NCBI RefSeq assembly: GCF_001593005.1
Contig: NZ_LQZQ01000045.1
Span: forward strand, 1 to 64,000
Source of the DNA: Roseivirga ehrenbergii
GTDB lineage: Bacteria; Bacteroidota; Bacteroidia; Cytophagales; Cyclobacteriaceae
Direction of reading: 5' to 3'
Length of the DNA stretch: 64,000 bases
Made by a program: the position numbers and the translations under genes. Position 1 is the stretch's first letter, and every line of letters starts with the position of its first letter. Shown here one piece after another: positions 1 through 9,222 of this stretch. The notes under the pieces are model-generated. The model was not told the origin of the DNA and did no database searches. It was given only the letters and a program-made list of their open reading frames with translations.

Positions 1-22
1 ACTAACAAAAGTCAGTGGTTTT

Positions 23-67
23 AGTCGGGGTGGCAGCTCCGAGACTTCGGAGCGAACCTACGACCTC
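23..67 (-). pseudogene. Decayed fragment of a tRNA-Pro 3' half
   Basis: Bases 23-36 and 53-67 match the 3' part of the intact tRNA-Pro gene at 130-203 (acceptor strand, T-arm and variable-loop side), in the same orientation. The four bases of the T-loop region are replaced by a 16-base self-complementary insert at 37-52 (arms CTCCG and CGGAG). No D-arm or proper anticodon arm follows. I read it as a duplicated, disrupted tRNA end, possibly left by an element that once integrated at the tRNA. It could instead be simple tandem duplication and decay. Confidence 0.5.
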
Positions 68-88
68 TCAAATAGAGTACTGAAAGGC

Positions 89-124
89 CTAAAAGCAAAA
101 GAGCCTTGCAATTTGCAAGGCTCT
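89..124 (-). terminator. Rho-independent terminator of tRNA-Pro
   Basis: A perfect 11-bp inverted repeat (AGAGCCTTGCA at 100-110 with its complement at 114-124) has a 3-base loop. Read on the minus strand it is followed by a T-rich run (complement of 91-99). It starts six bases after the 3' end of the tRNA. Confidence 0.8.
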
Positions 125-129
125 TAATG

Positions 130-203
130 TCGGGGTGGCAGGATTCGAACCTACGACCTCCTCGTCCCAAACGAGGCGCGATACCGGGCTACGCTACACC
201 CCG
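130..203 (-). tRNA. tRNA-Pro (anticodon TGG)
   Basis: On the minus strand the sequence begins CGGGGTG and ends CACCCCG plus discriminator A, giving a perfect 7-bp acceptor stem. The anticodon arm is CTCGTTTGGGACGAG with anticodon TGG, and the T-arm contains GGTTCGAATCC. The length is 74 bases and CCA is not encoded. A plus-strand open frame across it is an artefact of the tRNA sequence. Confidence 0.95.
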
Positions 204-735
204 AACTTTTATTTTGCGGGAAGTTCGAAACCCAATTTCTTTCAGTCTTTATTCAGTAAATGAAGACTCTTTTTTTCTGCTTTTGTAGACCGTTGTCCCA
301 ATTGCGAGTGCAAATATAGGGATAATTTTTATTGCACAACACGTCTACCGAAATTTTTATTAATTAAAATGAAATTGTTTCTAAGGGCTCTGTAGTGTAC
401 TATATAATATAGAAATAAGAGGAGTAAATACTTCGAAAATGTAGCTTCAATGTACAGTTAGGCTAACCTTGCTGACAACCAATTAGATACGTTTAAGATT
501 AGGTATTTAGCCCTAAATGGGTTTATTATTCTAAATATTTACCTTGTTTAATCTTTCTGTATCACTTGTAAAAATGGATTCGTATACAGGGTTACGCTAA
601 TTTAAATTGTTTAAGCTATTTATAATAATTCTAAATAAAAACTACCTTAGAATTAAGTGCGTAAACATCTGTTAATGAATGAAGTATGTGGTTTTTCAAT
701 CTCTTTTGACCACTCGTGTACTATCTAAACTTTAG
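204..735. other. Gene-free AT-rich interval between tRNA-Pro and the act operon
   Basis: About 530 bases separate the tRNA from the actA promoter. I see no credible reading frame, RNA structure or repeat, apart from the possible tRNA promoter near 311-318. The interval separates divergently transcribed units. Confidence 0.6.
311..318 (-). promoter_or_regulatory. Possible -7 box for the tRNA-Pro transcript
   Basis: The minus strand reads TATATTTG, a full match to the Bacteroidota -7 consensus TAnnTTTG, about 108 bases before the tRNA. No clean TTTG -33 box sits 19-21 bases upstream; only a TTGTG lies near 336-340. It could be a chance match in AT-rich DNA. Confidence 0.35.
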
Positions 736-766
736 TTTGAAATAAAGCATTCCGATACTACCTTTG
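736..766 (+). promoter_or_regulatory. Promoter of the act-cox operon
   Basis: TTTG at 736-739 and TACCTTTG at 759-766 are separated by 19 bases, an exact match to the Bacteroidota housekeeping promoter (TTTG-N19-21-TAnnTTTG). Transcription should start near 773. This makes the TTG codon at 764 impossible as a start, because it lies in the -7 box, and supports ATG at 815. Confidence 0.8.
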
Positions 767-814
767 TCTCGATTTTACGTGATGAGACAATCTGTGACTC
801 TAACTACTGATTAC

Positions 815-2059
815 ATGTTATCCAAAAAACTATTAGTCCGCTTCGCGACAGCATGCTTGTTTGTATGTTGTTTTGTTTTTTCTGGCAAGCAAGCCTTTGC
901 CCAGAGAGATAAAATTCCAACCGATGAAGCAATCATCAAAAAAGGAGAAGGTCTCTTTAAAGAATACATTTGTAATTCTTGCCACGCTGTGGATAAAAAA
1001 GTTGTAGGTCCTGCTTTAGCTGGAGTTTACGATAGAAGAGAGATCGACTGGATTTATTCCTTTGTGAAGAGCCCAGGCAAAATGATTAATGACGGTGATC
1101 CTCAAGCTGTGGCTCTTTTTAAAGAGTATAATCAGGTGATGCCTAATCAAGATCTTTCAGACGAGCAGATTTTGTCAATTATGGCTTATGTTCTGCATAC
1201 TGAAGAAAATCCTCCAGTAGAAGCTGCTCCAGCAGCTACTGCAACCGGTGCCGAAGGTGCTGCTCAAGCTGGCGGTGTTCCTTCAGAATATCTGAATGTA
1301 ATTATGGTTACCTTAATTGTGGTGTTGGTATTACTATTAGTAGTATTGGTTATCATCATCAATTTCGTTAGCCGTTATTTAAAAGATAAAAAGCAACTTT
1401 CTGCAGAAGATGAAGAGATTGTTAACGAGAAATTCAGTGTTTCTGCTTTCCTAAGAAGCCCAACAGTTATAGGTATTGTTACTTTCCTTGTAATAACCTT
1501 AGCTGCTAAAAACGTGATTGACGGTCTGTACACTGTAGGTGTACAACAAGGTTATGCGCCAACTCAACCAATCGCTTTTTCTCATGAAATACATGCTGGA
1601 ACTTACGAAATTGACTGTCAGTATTGCCATACAGGTGTAGAGATAGCCAAGAATGCAAACATACCTTCAGTGAACATCTGTATGAACTGTCATAGTCAAA
1701 TCAAAACAGATTCTCCTGAGATTCAAAAATTATATGCAGCTCAAGAAAGCGGAAAGCCAATTGAGTGGGTGCGTGTTCATAACTTGCCTGATTTGGCTTA
1801 TTTCAATCACTCACAACACGTAACGGTAGGAGAGATTGAGTGCCAGACTTGTCATGGTGAAATTCAAGAAATGGCTGTTGTTGAGCAGTTTGCCCCTTTA
1901 ACAATGGGCTGGTGTATTGACTGCCATAGAAATACAGATGTAAATACGCAAGGTAACGGATACTACGATAAGTTGGTGGAGATGCATAACGCAACCTCAA
2001 AAACACCTATGAAAGTAGCCGATATCGGTGGTTTGGAATGTGCTAAATGTCACTATTAA
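815..2059 (+). CDS. actA: Alternative Complex III subunit ActA, hexaheme cytochrome c
   Basis: ActA is the periplasmic multiheme subunit of ACIII, the quinol-oxidising complex that replaces bc1 in many Bacteroidota. With the ATG at 815 the protein has 414 residues and a signal peptide ending AFAQ at about 30. The open frame extends to a TTG at 764, but that codon is inside the promoter. Six CxxCH heme sites lie at residues 53, 268, 289, 343, 367 and 409. The first forms a separate monoheme domain; an Ala/Pro linker and a membrane segment (160-184) precede a hydrophobic stretch (about 215-232) and the five-heme domain typical of ActA. It is first in a long operon, 36 bases before actB. The extra N-terminal heme domain may carry electrons on to the oxidase (inference). 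Confidence 0.93.
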   Translation: MLSKKLLVRFATACLFVCCFVFSGKQAFAQRDKIPTDEAIIKKGEGLFKEYICNSCHAVDKKVVGPALAGVYDRREIDWIYSFVKSPGKMINDGDPQAVALFKEYNQVMPNQDLSDEQILSIMAYVLHTEENPPVEAAPAATATGAEGAAQAGGVPSEYLNVIMVTLIVVLVLLLVVLVIIINFVSRYLKDKKQLSAEDEEIVNEKFSVSAFLRSPTVIGIVTFLVITLAAKNVIDGLYTVGVQQGYAPTQPIAFSHEIHAGTYEIDCQYCHTGVEIAKNANIPSVNICMNCHSQIKTDSPEIQKLYAAQESGKPIEWVRVHNLPDLAYFNHSQHVTVGEIECQTCHGEIQEMAVVEQFAPLTMGWCIDCHRNTDVNTQGNGYYDKLVEMHNATSKTPMKVADIGGLECAKCHY

Positions 2060-2095
2060 TTATTGAATAGAATTTCGATTTCTGATTGATATACA

Positions 2096-5000
2096 ATGAA
2101 AGAAAATCAAAAAACATACTGGAAAGGGATAGAGCAGTTAACTAACGAACCTTCGTTTGTTAAAAATGCCGAGAAGGAATTTCCAGAATACCTTCCTATC
2201 AACGAAAATGGTGAGGGAAGCAGTAACAGAAGGGACTTCTTAAAATTAATGGGGTTTGGTATCGCAGCAGCTTCTTTAGCGGCTTGTGAGGCTCCGGTAA
2301 GGAAAGCAATCCCTTATTTGAACAAACCTGTTGATGTTGATCCTTCTATTCCTAATTATTATGCTTCTACCTATGTGAATGGCGGTGACGCTGTAAGTGT
2401 AGTGGTGAAAACTAGAGAAGGTCGTCCAATTAAAATTGAAGGAAATAAGTTTTCTTCAATGACAAAGGGAGGTACTAATGCTCAAGTAGAAGCTTCTGTA
2501 CTTTCATTGTACGATAAAGAAAGACTAGTAGGCCCTAAAAAAGCAGGTTCTAAAATTGACTGGGAAACTTTAGATAAAGAAGTAATCGCCAAGTTGGGTG
2601 AAATTTCTGCTAAGGGAGGTCAAATTAGAATTGTAAGTAATTCTGTTTTAAGCCCTACTACAAAAAGAGCAATAGGCGAGTTTACTGCTAATTATCCAAC
2701 AGCGCAACACATAAGTTACGATTCATCATCTGCTTATGGTATTTCTGAAGGAAATAGAAGATCATTTGGTACATCAATGGTGCCATCATATGATTTTAGC
2801 AAAGCCAAAACAATTGTGAGTGTAGGTGCCGATTTCTTAGGCACTTGGATTTCACCAATTGAGTTTACTAAGCAGTATTCGCAAACAAGAAAAATTAGCG
2901 CGGAGCACCGTGAAATGTCTAGACACTATCAATTTGAGTCTAACCTTTCATTAACGGGTGCAAACGCAGATTATAGAACAGGCATTCGCCCTTCACAAGC
3001 TGGCCCATTAGTAGCAGCCATATATAATGGAATTGCGGCTAAAGCTGGTCAAGCTAAAGTGAGTGGTGGAAATGCTGGAGATATTGCGCATTTAACAGCA
3101 GCAATCAATGAACTTTGGACAAACCGTGGCGCTGGACTTGTAGTTTCTGGCTCAAACGATCCAGTTGTTCAGGTTTTGGTCAATGGTATCAACGCCATGT
3201 TAGGTAACTACGGTGCTACTATTAATGTAAATGCACCACTTCATTTCCGTCAAGGAGATGACCAAGCCATGAGTTCATTTGTAAAAGATACCAACGCTGG
3301 TTTAATAGGTGCTGTAATCTTCTTTAACTGTAACCCAGTTTATGATTCAGCAGATGGAAAAGCCTTACAGGCTGGATTGGCTAAAGTTTCTTTGAAAATT
3401 TCTACATCAGATAGAATGGATGAGACGGCTGCTTTGGCAGACTACGTTGCTCCTGATCATCATTATTTAGAGCAGTGGAACGATGTTGAATTAAGAACTG
3501 GTCACTTCAGTTTAGTTCAACCTACAATTGCTCCATTATTTAGTACTCGTCAAGCACCAGAGACATTCTTGAAGTGGTCTGGTAAAACGGTAGAATACTA
3601 TACTTACCTACAAGATAACTGGAGAGAGAACTTCTTCACTAAGCAAACAGATACCTCTAATTTCCAGACATTCTGGGATAAAACTTTGTTTGATGGTGTA
3701 TTCGAAACAGGAGGGAACTCACAAGCATATACATTTGACTTTAGCGCAGTACCTGCGGCAGCCACCAGCATTGCTCAGAATTACAAGAGCAATGGAACTG
3801 GTCTAGAATTGGCGCTATACGAAAAAGTAACTATAGGGAATGGCTCAATGGCCAATAACCCTTGGTTACAAGAAGCTTCAGACCCAATTACAAAAACTAC
3901 TTGGGATAACTATTTAACGGTTTCTCAAGCTCAAGCAGAAGAGTGGGGAATCAAAATGGATGATGGTACCACTGAGAAAGTAACACTTTCGGTAGGGAAT
4001 ACATCTGTTAGTTTGCCAGTTTTAATTCAGCCAGGACAAGCAGCTGGAACTGTAGGGCTTGCTTTAGGTTATGGAAGAACTAGCGCGGGTAGAGTTGGAA
4101 ATGAAGTAGGGGTGAATGCCTATCCTTTCATTACTAAATTAAATGGTGCAAATGTTTACGATGTTTTTGCTGGAGTATCAGTAGAAAAAACAGGCGAATC
4201 ATACAGAATTGCACAAACACAAACACACCAGACTTACATGGGCAGAGCCAATGTAATTCAGGAGTCAACTTTAGGTGAATACAAAAAAGACACTAAAGCG
4301 GGAAGAGAATATCCGTTGATTTATAAGGAAGGTGAGTATATCAAGCCTTCTAAAATCACGCTTTGGAAAGGTCACGAATATAACAATCACCACTGGGGAT
4401 TGGCCATTGACATGAACTCTTGTACGGGTTGTGCAGCATGTACGGTTGCTTGTCAGGCAGAAAACAATATCCCAGTTGTTGGTAAGGAAGAAGTATTGAA
4501 CAGAAGAGAAATGGCCTGGATCAGAATTGATCGCTACTATAGCTCTGATGCTCCTGTAGATGATTTGAAAGCTTTAGAGAAAGCTTCAGAGAATCCAGAA
4601 GTTACATTCCAACCAATGATGTGTCAGCATTGTAATAATGCTCCATGTGAAACTGTATGTCCAGTAGCAGCTACCACGCATAGTACAGAAGGTCTTAACC
4701 AAATGACTTATAACAGATGTATCGGTACAAGATATTGTGCTAACAACTGTCCTTATAAAGTAAGACGATTTAACTGGTTCAAATATCACGACAATACGAA
4801 GTTTGATAAGAACCTTTCAATGAACAACGATTTGGGTAAAATGGTATTGAACCCAGATGTAACTGTTCGTGCAAGAGGTGTGATGGAGAAATGCTCAATG
4901 TGTGTGCAGAGAATCCAAGCTGGCAAGCTTGCCGCTAAACGCGAAGATAGAAGACCAAAAGATGGTGAAATTAACATGGCATGTGCTTCGGCTTGTCCTG

Positions 5001-5212
5001 CAGATGCGATCATCTTTGGCGATTTGAACGACAAAAACTCTAGAATTTCTCAAGCATTGAAAATTCAAGAGAAAGAAGACGGTCAAGGAGCTACCGAGCG
5101 TGTAGTGGAAGAAGACAGAGCTTATCACGTGTTGGAGGAAATCAACGTTAACCCTAACGTTTGGTATTTCACCAAAATCAGAAATAAGGAAAAACAATCA
5201 ACTGAAGCTTAA
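2096..5212 (+). CDS. actB: Alternative Complex III subunit ActB, iron-sulfur/molybdopterin-like protein
   Basis: ActB has 1038 residues, the usual size. A twin-arginine motif (RRDFLK, residues 45-50) before a hydrophobic stretch ending LAAC (Cys64) suggests Tat export and lipid anchoring. The middle resembles the molybdopterin oxidoreductase fold, which in ACIII carries no molybdenum cofactor (known for the family). The C-terminal ferredoxin-like part holds four cysteine groups: CTGCAACTVAC near 776, CQHCNNAPCETVCP near 842, CIGTRYCANNCP near 875, and CSMC near 932 with CASACP after it. These should bind [4Fe-4S]/[3Fe-4S] clusters linking quinol oxidation to the ActA hemes. It lies between actA and actC in the operon. 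Confidence 0.95.
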   Translation: MKENQKTYWKGIEQLTNEPSFVKNAEKEFPEYLPINENGEGSSNRRDFLKLMGFGIAAASLAACEAPVRKAIPYLNKPVDVDPSIPNYYASTYVNGGDAVSVVVKTREGRPIKIEGNKFSSMTKGGTNAQVEASVLSLYDKERLVGPKKAGSKIDWETLDKEVIAKLGEISAKGGQIRIVSNSVLSPTTKRAIGEFTANYPTAQHISYDSSSAYGISEGNRRSFGTSMVPSYDFSKAKTIVSVGADFLGTWISPIEFTKQYSQTRKISAEHREMSRHYQFESNLSLTGANADYRTGIRPSQAGPLVAAIYNGIAAKAGQAKVSGGNAGDIAHLTAAINELWTNRGAGLVVSGSNDPVVQVLVNGINAMLGNYGATINVNAPLHFRQGDDQAMSSFVKDTNAGLIGAVIFFNCNPVYDSADGKALQAGLAKVSLKISTSDRMDETAALADYVAPDHHYLEQWNDVELRTGHFSLVQPTIAPLFSTRQAPETFLKWSGKTVEYYTYLQDNWRENFFTKQTDTSNFQTFWDKTLFDGVFETGGNSQAYTFDFSAVPAAATSIAQNYKSNGTGLELALYEKVTIGNGSMANNPWLQEASDPITKTTWDNYLTVSQAQAEEWGIKMDDGTTEKVTLSVGNTSVSLPVLIQPGQAAGTVGLALGYGRTSAGRVGNEVGVNAYPFITKLNGANVYDVFAGVSVEKTGESYRIAQTQTHQTYMGRANVIQESTLGEYKKDTKAGREYPLIYKEGEYIKPSKITLWKGHEYNNHHWGLAIDMNSCTGCAACTVACQAENNIPVVGKEEVLNRREMAWIRIDRYYSSDAPVDDLKALEKASENPEVTFQPMMCQHCNNAPCETVCPVAATTHSTEGLNQMTYNRCIGTRYCANNCPYKVRRFNWFKYHDNTKFDKNLSMNNDLGKMVLNPDVTVRARGVMEKCSMCVQRIQAGKLAAKREDRRPKDGEINMACASACPADAIIFGDLNDKNSRISQALKIQEKEDGQGATERVVEEDRAYHVLEEINVNPNVWYFTKIRNKEKQSTEA

Positions 5213-5231
5213 TTTTTAAAAGAGATACACT

Positions 5232-6596
5232 ATGCAGGTTACTTCATCCGTAAGAACACCTTTGATAACTGGCGGTAAGACTGTCCATGACGTTACCGAG
5301 GATATCTGCAGGCAGGTAGAGGGCAAGCCTTCCAAATCATGGTTATTAGGCATGGGGATGGCACTTACTGCTTTTGGCATTGGTTTCATCGCTGTAGCTG
5401 CTACACTTTGGGAAGGAATTGGAATGTGGGGTCTGAACAAAACCGTAGGTTGGGCCTGGGATATTACAAACTTCGTATGGTGGGTAGGTATTGGTCACGC
5501 TGGAACTTTGATTTCGGCAGTACTTTTACTTTTCCGTCAGAAATGGAGAATGGCAATTAACAGAGCAGCAGAGGCAATGACAATTTTTGCCGTAATATGT
5601 GCTGCAATGTTCCCAGTACTTCACATGGGACGACCTTGGTTAGGAGCTTATTGGGCTTTACCGTTACCGAATACATTTGGTTCACTTTGGGTAAACTTTA
5701 ACTCTCCACTTCTTTGGGACGTATTCGCAATTTCTACATACTTCTCTGTATCTCTAGTGTTCTGGTACATAGGGCTTGTTCCTGATTTTGCTACCATTAG
5801 AGATAGAGCAACTGGAGTAAGAAAGAAAATTTACGGAGCACTAAGCCTTGGTTGGAATGGCGCTGCTAAAGCCTGGAGCCGATACGAAAGTGTATCTTTG
5901 ATTTTGGCTGGTTTAGCAACACCACTCGTACTTTCCGTACACACCATTGTATCATTTGACTTTGCAACCTCAGTAATACCAGGATGGCATACTACGATTT
6001 TCCCTCCATACTTTGTTGCTGGAGCTATTTTCTCAGGGTTTGCAATGGTACTGACATTGATGTTGGTAACTAGAAAACTATTTAAACTAGAAGACTACAT
6101 TACCATTGAGCACATTGGTTTGATGAACATAGTAATTACAATTACTGGTTCAATTGTAGGTATAGCGTACATTACTGAGTTCTTTGTAGCTTGGTATTCT
6201 GGAGTTCCTGCAGAACAATACGCGTTCTTTAATAGAATGCAAGGGCCATATTGGTGGGCTTACTGGTCTATGATGACATGTAACGTAATCTCTCCACAGT
6301 TATTCTGGTTTAAGAAAATTAGAACCAATATTGCCGCTACTTTCATTATTTCAATTATTGTAAACATTGGAATGTGGTTCGAGCGATTTGTGATTATCGT
6401 TACTTCATTGCATAGGGATTATCTACCATCATCATGGGCTATGTTCTACCCAACTGTGTACGATATGGGAGTTTATTTATTCACATTCGGATTGTTCTTT
6501 ACAGCATTCTTATTATTTGCTAAGTTCTTCCCAGTAGTGAATATGGCTGAAATTAAAAGTATTGTGAAATCTTCATCAGAAAAACAGACTGCATAA
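5232..6596 (+). CDS. actC: Alternative Complex III subunit ActC, NrfD-like quinol-binding membrane protein
   Basis: This 454-residue polytopic membrane protein belongs to the NrfD/PsrC family. About ten hydrophobic segments are visible, the first near residues 36-60. In ACIII the NrfD-like subunit next to ActB carries the quinol site. Conserved-looking features include [15 protein letters not shown] near residue 92 and HMGRPW near 135. It starts 19 bases after actB and ends two bases before actD. The ATG at 5232 is the only reasonable start. Confidence 0.93.
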   Translation: MQVTSSVRTPLITGGKTVHDVTEDICRQVEGKPSKSWLLGMGMALTAFGIGFIAVAATLWEGIGMWGLNKTVGWAWDITNFVWWVGIGHAGTLISAVLLLFRQKWRMAINRAAEAMTIFAVICAAMFPVLHMGRPWLGAYWALPLPNTFGSLWVNFNSPLLWDVFAISTYFSVSLVFWYIGLVPDFATIRDRATGVRKKIYGALSLGWNGAAKAWSRYESVSLILAGLATPLVLSVHTIVSFDFATSVIPGWHTTIFPPYFVAGAIFSGFAMVLTLMLVTRKLFKLEDYITIEHIGLMNIVITITGSIVGIAYITEFFVAWYSGVPAEQYAFFNRMQGPYWWAYWSMMTCNVISPQLFWFKKIRTNIAATFIISIIVNIGMWFERFVIIVTSLHRDYLPSSWAMFYPTVYDMGVYLFTFGLFFTAFLLFAKFFPVVNMAEIKSIVKSSSEKQTA

Positions 6597-6598
6597 TT

Positions 6599-7132
6599 AT
6601 GAGCGATTCTAGAAATTTTGTTCTCGGTGTTTTTGATGACGAGGACGTATTATTAAGCGCGGTACGAAAGGTGAGAGGTGCCGGTGTTAAAATTGACGAG
6701 GTATATTCTCCATTCCCGGTTCATGGTCTTGATGAAGAATTAGGCTATAAGAGATCTAGACTTCCTATTGCCGCATTTATGTTCGGTATATTAGGAACTT
6801 CATTGGCGCTTACAATGCAGTTTTGGATGCTAGGAGTGGATTGGCCAATGATTATTGGTGGTAAAGACTTTACTCCACTACCAGATTTTATCCCTGTAAC
6901 TTTTGAACTAACGGTTTTACTCGCTGCTTTTGGTATGGTGGGTACATTCTTCGTAAGTACTGATTTAAAACCATGGAAAGACCCTAAAATGCTTGATTTG
7001 AGAATTACAGATGATAAGCATGTAATGGCAATTGATTTAGGTCAAAACAAATCTGTGGATGCTCAAACAATCAATAGCGTATTGAAAGATTCAGGCGCTA
7101 TTGAAGTGAACGATAAAGAAGTTGAAGACTAA
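6599..7132 (+). CDS. actD: Alternative Complex III subunit ActD (DUF3341)
   Basis: A 177-residue protein of the DUF3341 family, which is ActD in ACIII operons. It has a soluble N-terminal part, two membrane helices (about residues 60-82 and 98-122, separated by a loop with GKDFTPLPDF) and an acidic soluble C-terminus. No cofactor motif is present; the role is structural. The start follows the actC stop by two bases, so translation is probably coupled. Confidence 0.9.
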   Translation: MSDSRNFVLGVFDDEDVLLSAVRKVRGAGVKIDEVYSPFPVHGLDEELGYKRSRLPIAAFMFGILGTSLALTMQFWMLGVDWPMIIGGKDFTPLPDFIPVTFELTVLLAAFGMVGTFFVSTDLKPWKDPKMLDLRITDDKHVMAIDLGQNKSVDAQTINSVLKDSGAIEVNDKEVED

Positions 7133-7139
7133 GCTAAAG

Positions 7140-7763
7140 ATGATCATGTTGAATAGATTGAAAGCATTTTTACCACTCATAGCGATCTTTGCTCTGGCTT
7201 CTTGTAATGCTAGTGGCGATAACCCAGGTACAGAATATGCACCACAGATGTATCATTCAATACCTTATGAGCCATTAACACAAATCAAGGAAAAGGATAG
7301 AGGAGAATGGTTGAGTAATAGAGAAGATGGATTAGGTGAGTTTTATAATTCCAATCCAAACAATGCCTATGAACAAAATGTAAAGTTGCCAGTAGCAGGT
7401 ACTGTAAGAAGAACTGCTGATGGTGTACTTCCTTATCGTTTAGAAAAAGATGACATCGAAGCGGCAAGCCTTATAGAAAATCCTCTACCTGAAACACCAG
7501 AGATTTTGGCAGAAGGTAAAAGATTATATGAACTCTATTGCGACCATTGTCATGGCTCTAATGGCCAAGCTGATGGAACCGTGTCTGAAATCTTTGCCGG
7601 TGTGCCTCCTTATACGGCTCCAGCACAAAGAGGTCTTTCAGAAGGTCATGTTTTCCATGTAATTACTTATGGAATTAGAAGAATGGGAGCTCACGGTTCT
7701 CAGATCAGTCCGGAGAAAAGATGGAAGATTGTAAAGTATGTTAAACAATTGCAACAACAGTAA
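7140..7763 (+). CDS. actE: Alternative Complex III subunit ActE, monoheme cytochrome c lipoprotein
   Basis: With ATG at 7140 the protein has 207 residues and begins with a lipoprotein signal peptide whose lipobox ends FALASC (Cys22). A single CDHCH heme site sits at 134-138, and Met182 in RRMGAHG is the likely second ligand. The frame extends to a TTG at 7122 inside actD, but that would spoil the signal peptide; ATG at 7146 is also possible. As ActE it should sit on the periplasmic face and pass electrons out of ACIII. Confidence 0.9.
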   Translation: MIMLNRLKAFLPLIAIFALASCNASGDNPGTEYAPQMYHSIPYEPLTQIKEKDRGEWLSNREDGLGEFYNSNPNNAYEQNVKLPVAGTVRRTADGVLPYRLEKDDIEAASLIENPLPETPEILAEGKRLYELYCDHCHGSNGQADGTVSEIFAGVPPYTAPAQRGLSEGHVFHVITYGIRRMGAHGSQISPEKRWKIVKYVKQLQQQ

Positions 7764-7782
7764 CCCCCAAATTTTTTAGAAA

Positions 7783-9204
7783 ATGGCAAAAGAAAGATTT
7801 GAATTTACGACAGGCTTAAAAAAGAAGCTATATCTCGTAGCCATCATTGGGTTTGTATTGCTGCTTGTAGGTGCAATATTCCCTGGCGGTGGTCATGAAG
7901 CTGAGGCTGGCGATCATGAAGGAACAGAACAACACGATGCTGGTACTTCTGACGATCATGGAACAAATGCTAGCGATGACCATAGCGGTGCTGATAATGA
8001 CGGGCACGGTGGAATGATATCTGATGAATCAGGTGAAGATCATGGTGCAGGCGAAGCGGATCATGGTGGTGGTTGGTTAAAAAGACTAGGAGTAAACCTT
8101 TGGATCAACAATGTTTATTTTGTTGGACTAGGTATTATAGGAATATTCTTCTTTGCACTTCAATATGCTTCACAAGCAGGTTGGTCTGCTTATTTATTGA
8201 GAGTTCCGTTGGCGATGGGTAGCTGGTTGCCTTACGCATTTGTATTGATGATCGTTACTTTCATGATTTTTGGTCATGATATTTTCCACTGGACTCATAG
8301 TGATTTGTATAATCAATTCTTAGCAAATGGAGAATTAAACCCGCATTATGATGCGCTAATTGCTGGAAAAAGTAGCTACTTCTTTCTTCCTTTAGAAGGA
8401 GGTTCATTCCCGCTTTTCTTTGTGCTTAGAATGGTTGTATTCTTTGCAGTGTGGTTCTTCCTATTCAAGAAAATTAAGTCTTTAGCTTTGGCTGAAGATG
8501 AATTGGGTGGTGATAGCTACTGGTTCAAAATGAGAAAATTCTCTGCAATCTTCTTGGTATTCTTTGCAGTGAGTTCATCTGTTTCAGCTTGGGATTGGAT
8601 CATGTCAATTGACGTGCACTGGTTCTCTACAATGTTTGGTTGGTATGTATTTGCTAGCTGGTGGGTAACAGGTTTGGCTTTCATTACACTTGTAACAGTG
8701 CTATTAAAAGAAGCTGGTTATTTATCTCAAGTAACCTCTAATCACCTACATGATCTTGGTAAGTTTATCTTCGCATTCAGTATTTTCTGGACTTACGTTT
8801 GGTTCTCTCAATTCCTTTTGATCTACTATGCTAACATCCCTGAGGAGTCAGTGTATTTTGTAGAAAGATTATTGAGTGACAAATACGCACCATTCTTCTT
8901 CATTAACCTTATTTTGAATTTCATCTTCCCTCTTCTTACGTTCATGACAAGAGATGCAAAACGATTGAATGTATTCTTGAAAATCGTTTGTATTGTTATT
9001 CTAGGAGGGCACTGGATTGATTTTTACCTAATGGTAACACCAGGTACGCTTGGCGAAAATGGAGCATTTGGTTTTACTGAGATTGGCTTGTTCATGATTT
9101 TCGGAGTAGCCTTCTTGTTCGTCACCTTAACTGCCTTATCTAAATCAGCATTGGTGGCTAAAAATCATCCAATGCTAGAAGAGGCAAAGCATCATCATAT
9201 TTAA
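7783..9204 (+). CDS. actF: Alternative Complex III subunit ActF with a His/Asp-rich loop
   Basis: This 473-residue polytopic membrane protein is an NrfD-family paralogue of ActC, as expected for ActF. Helix 1 is at about residues 16-34. It is followed by an unusual hydrophilic stretch (about 37-96) with a dozen or so His and many Asp/Glu/Gly, then about nine further helices. The chain ends KHHHI. The loop probably faces the periplasm if the N-terminus is cytoplasmic and could bind metal (inference). It is the last act gene, 18 bases before the oxidase subunit II gene. Confidence 0.9.
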   Translation: MAKERFEFTTGLKKKLYLVAIIGFVLLLVGAIFPGGGHEAEAGDHEGTEQHDAGTSDDHGTNASDDHSGADNDGHGGMISDESGEDHGAGEADHGGGWLKRLGVNLWINNVYFVGLGIIGIFFFALQYASQAGWSAYLLRVPLAMGSWLPYAFVLMIVTFMIFGHDIFHWTHSDLYNQFLANGELNPHYDALIAGKSSYFFLPLEGGSFPLFFVLRMVVFFAVWFFLFKKIKSLALAEDELGGDSYWFKMRKFSAIFLVFFAVSSSVSAWDWIMSIDVHWFSTMFGWYVFASWWVTGLAFITLVTVLLKEAGYLSQVTSNHLHDLGKFIFAFSIFWTYVWFSQFLLIYYANIPEESVYFVERLLSDKYAPFFFINLILNFIFPLLTFMTRDAKRLNVFLKIVCIVILGGHWIDFYLMVTPGTLGENGAFGFTEIGLFMIFGVAFLFVTLTALSKSALVAKNHPMLEEAKHHHI

Positions 9205-9222
9205 TAAGAGTAAACTAAAGAT

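Noticed and set aside
106-288. 60-residue plus-strand frame over the tRNA
   Set aside because: It is the well-known false protein produced by translating the complement of tRNA-Pro; the tRNA explains the sequence.
764-814. N-terminal extension of actA from a TTG codon
   Set aside because: The codon lies in the -7 promoter box, upstream of the predicted transcription start.
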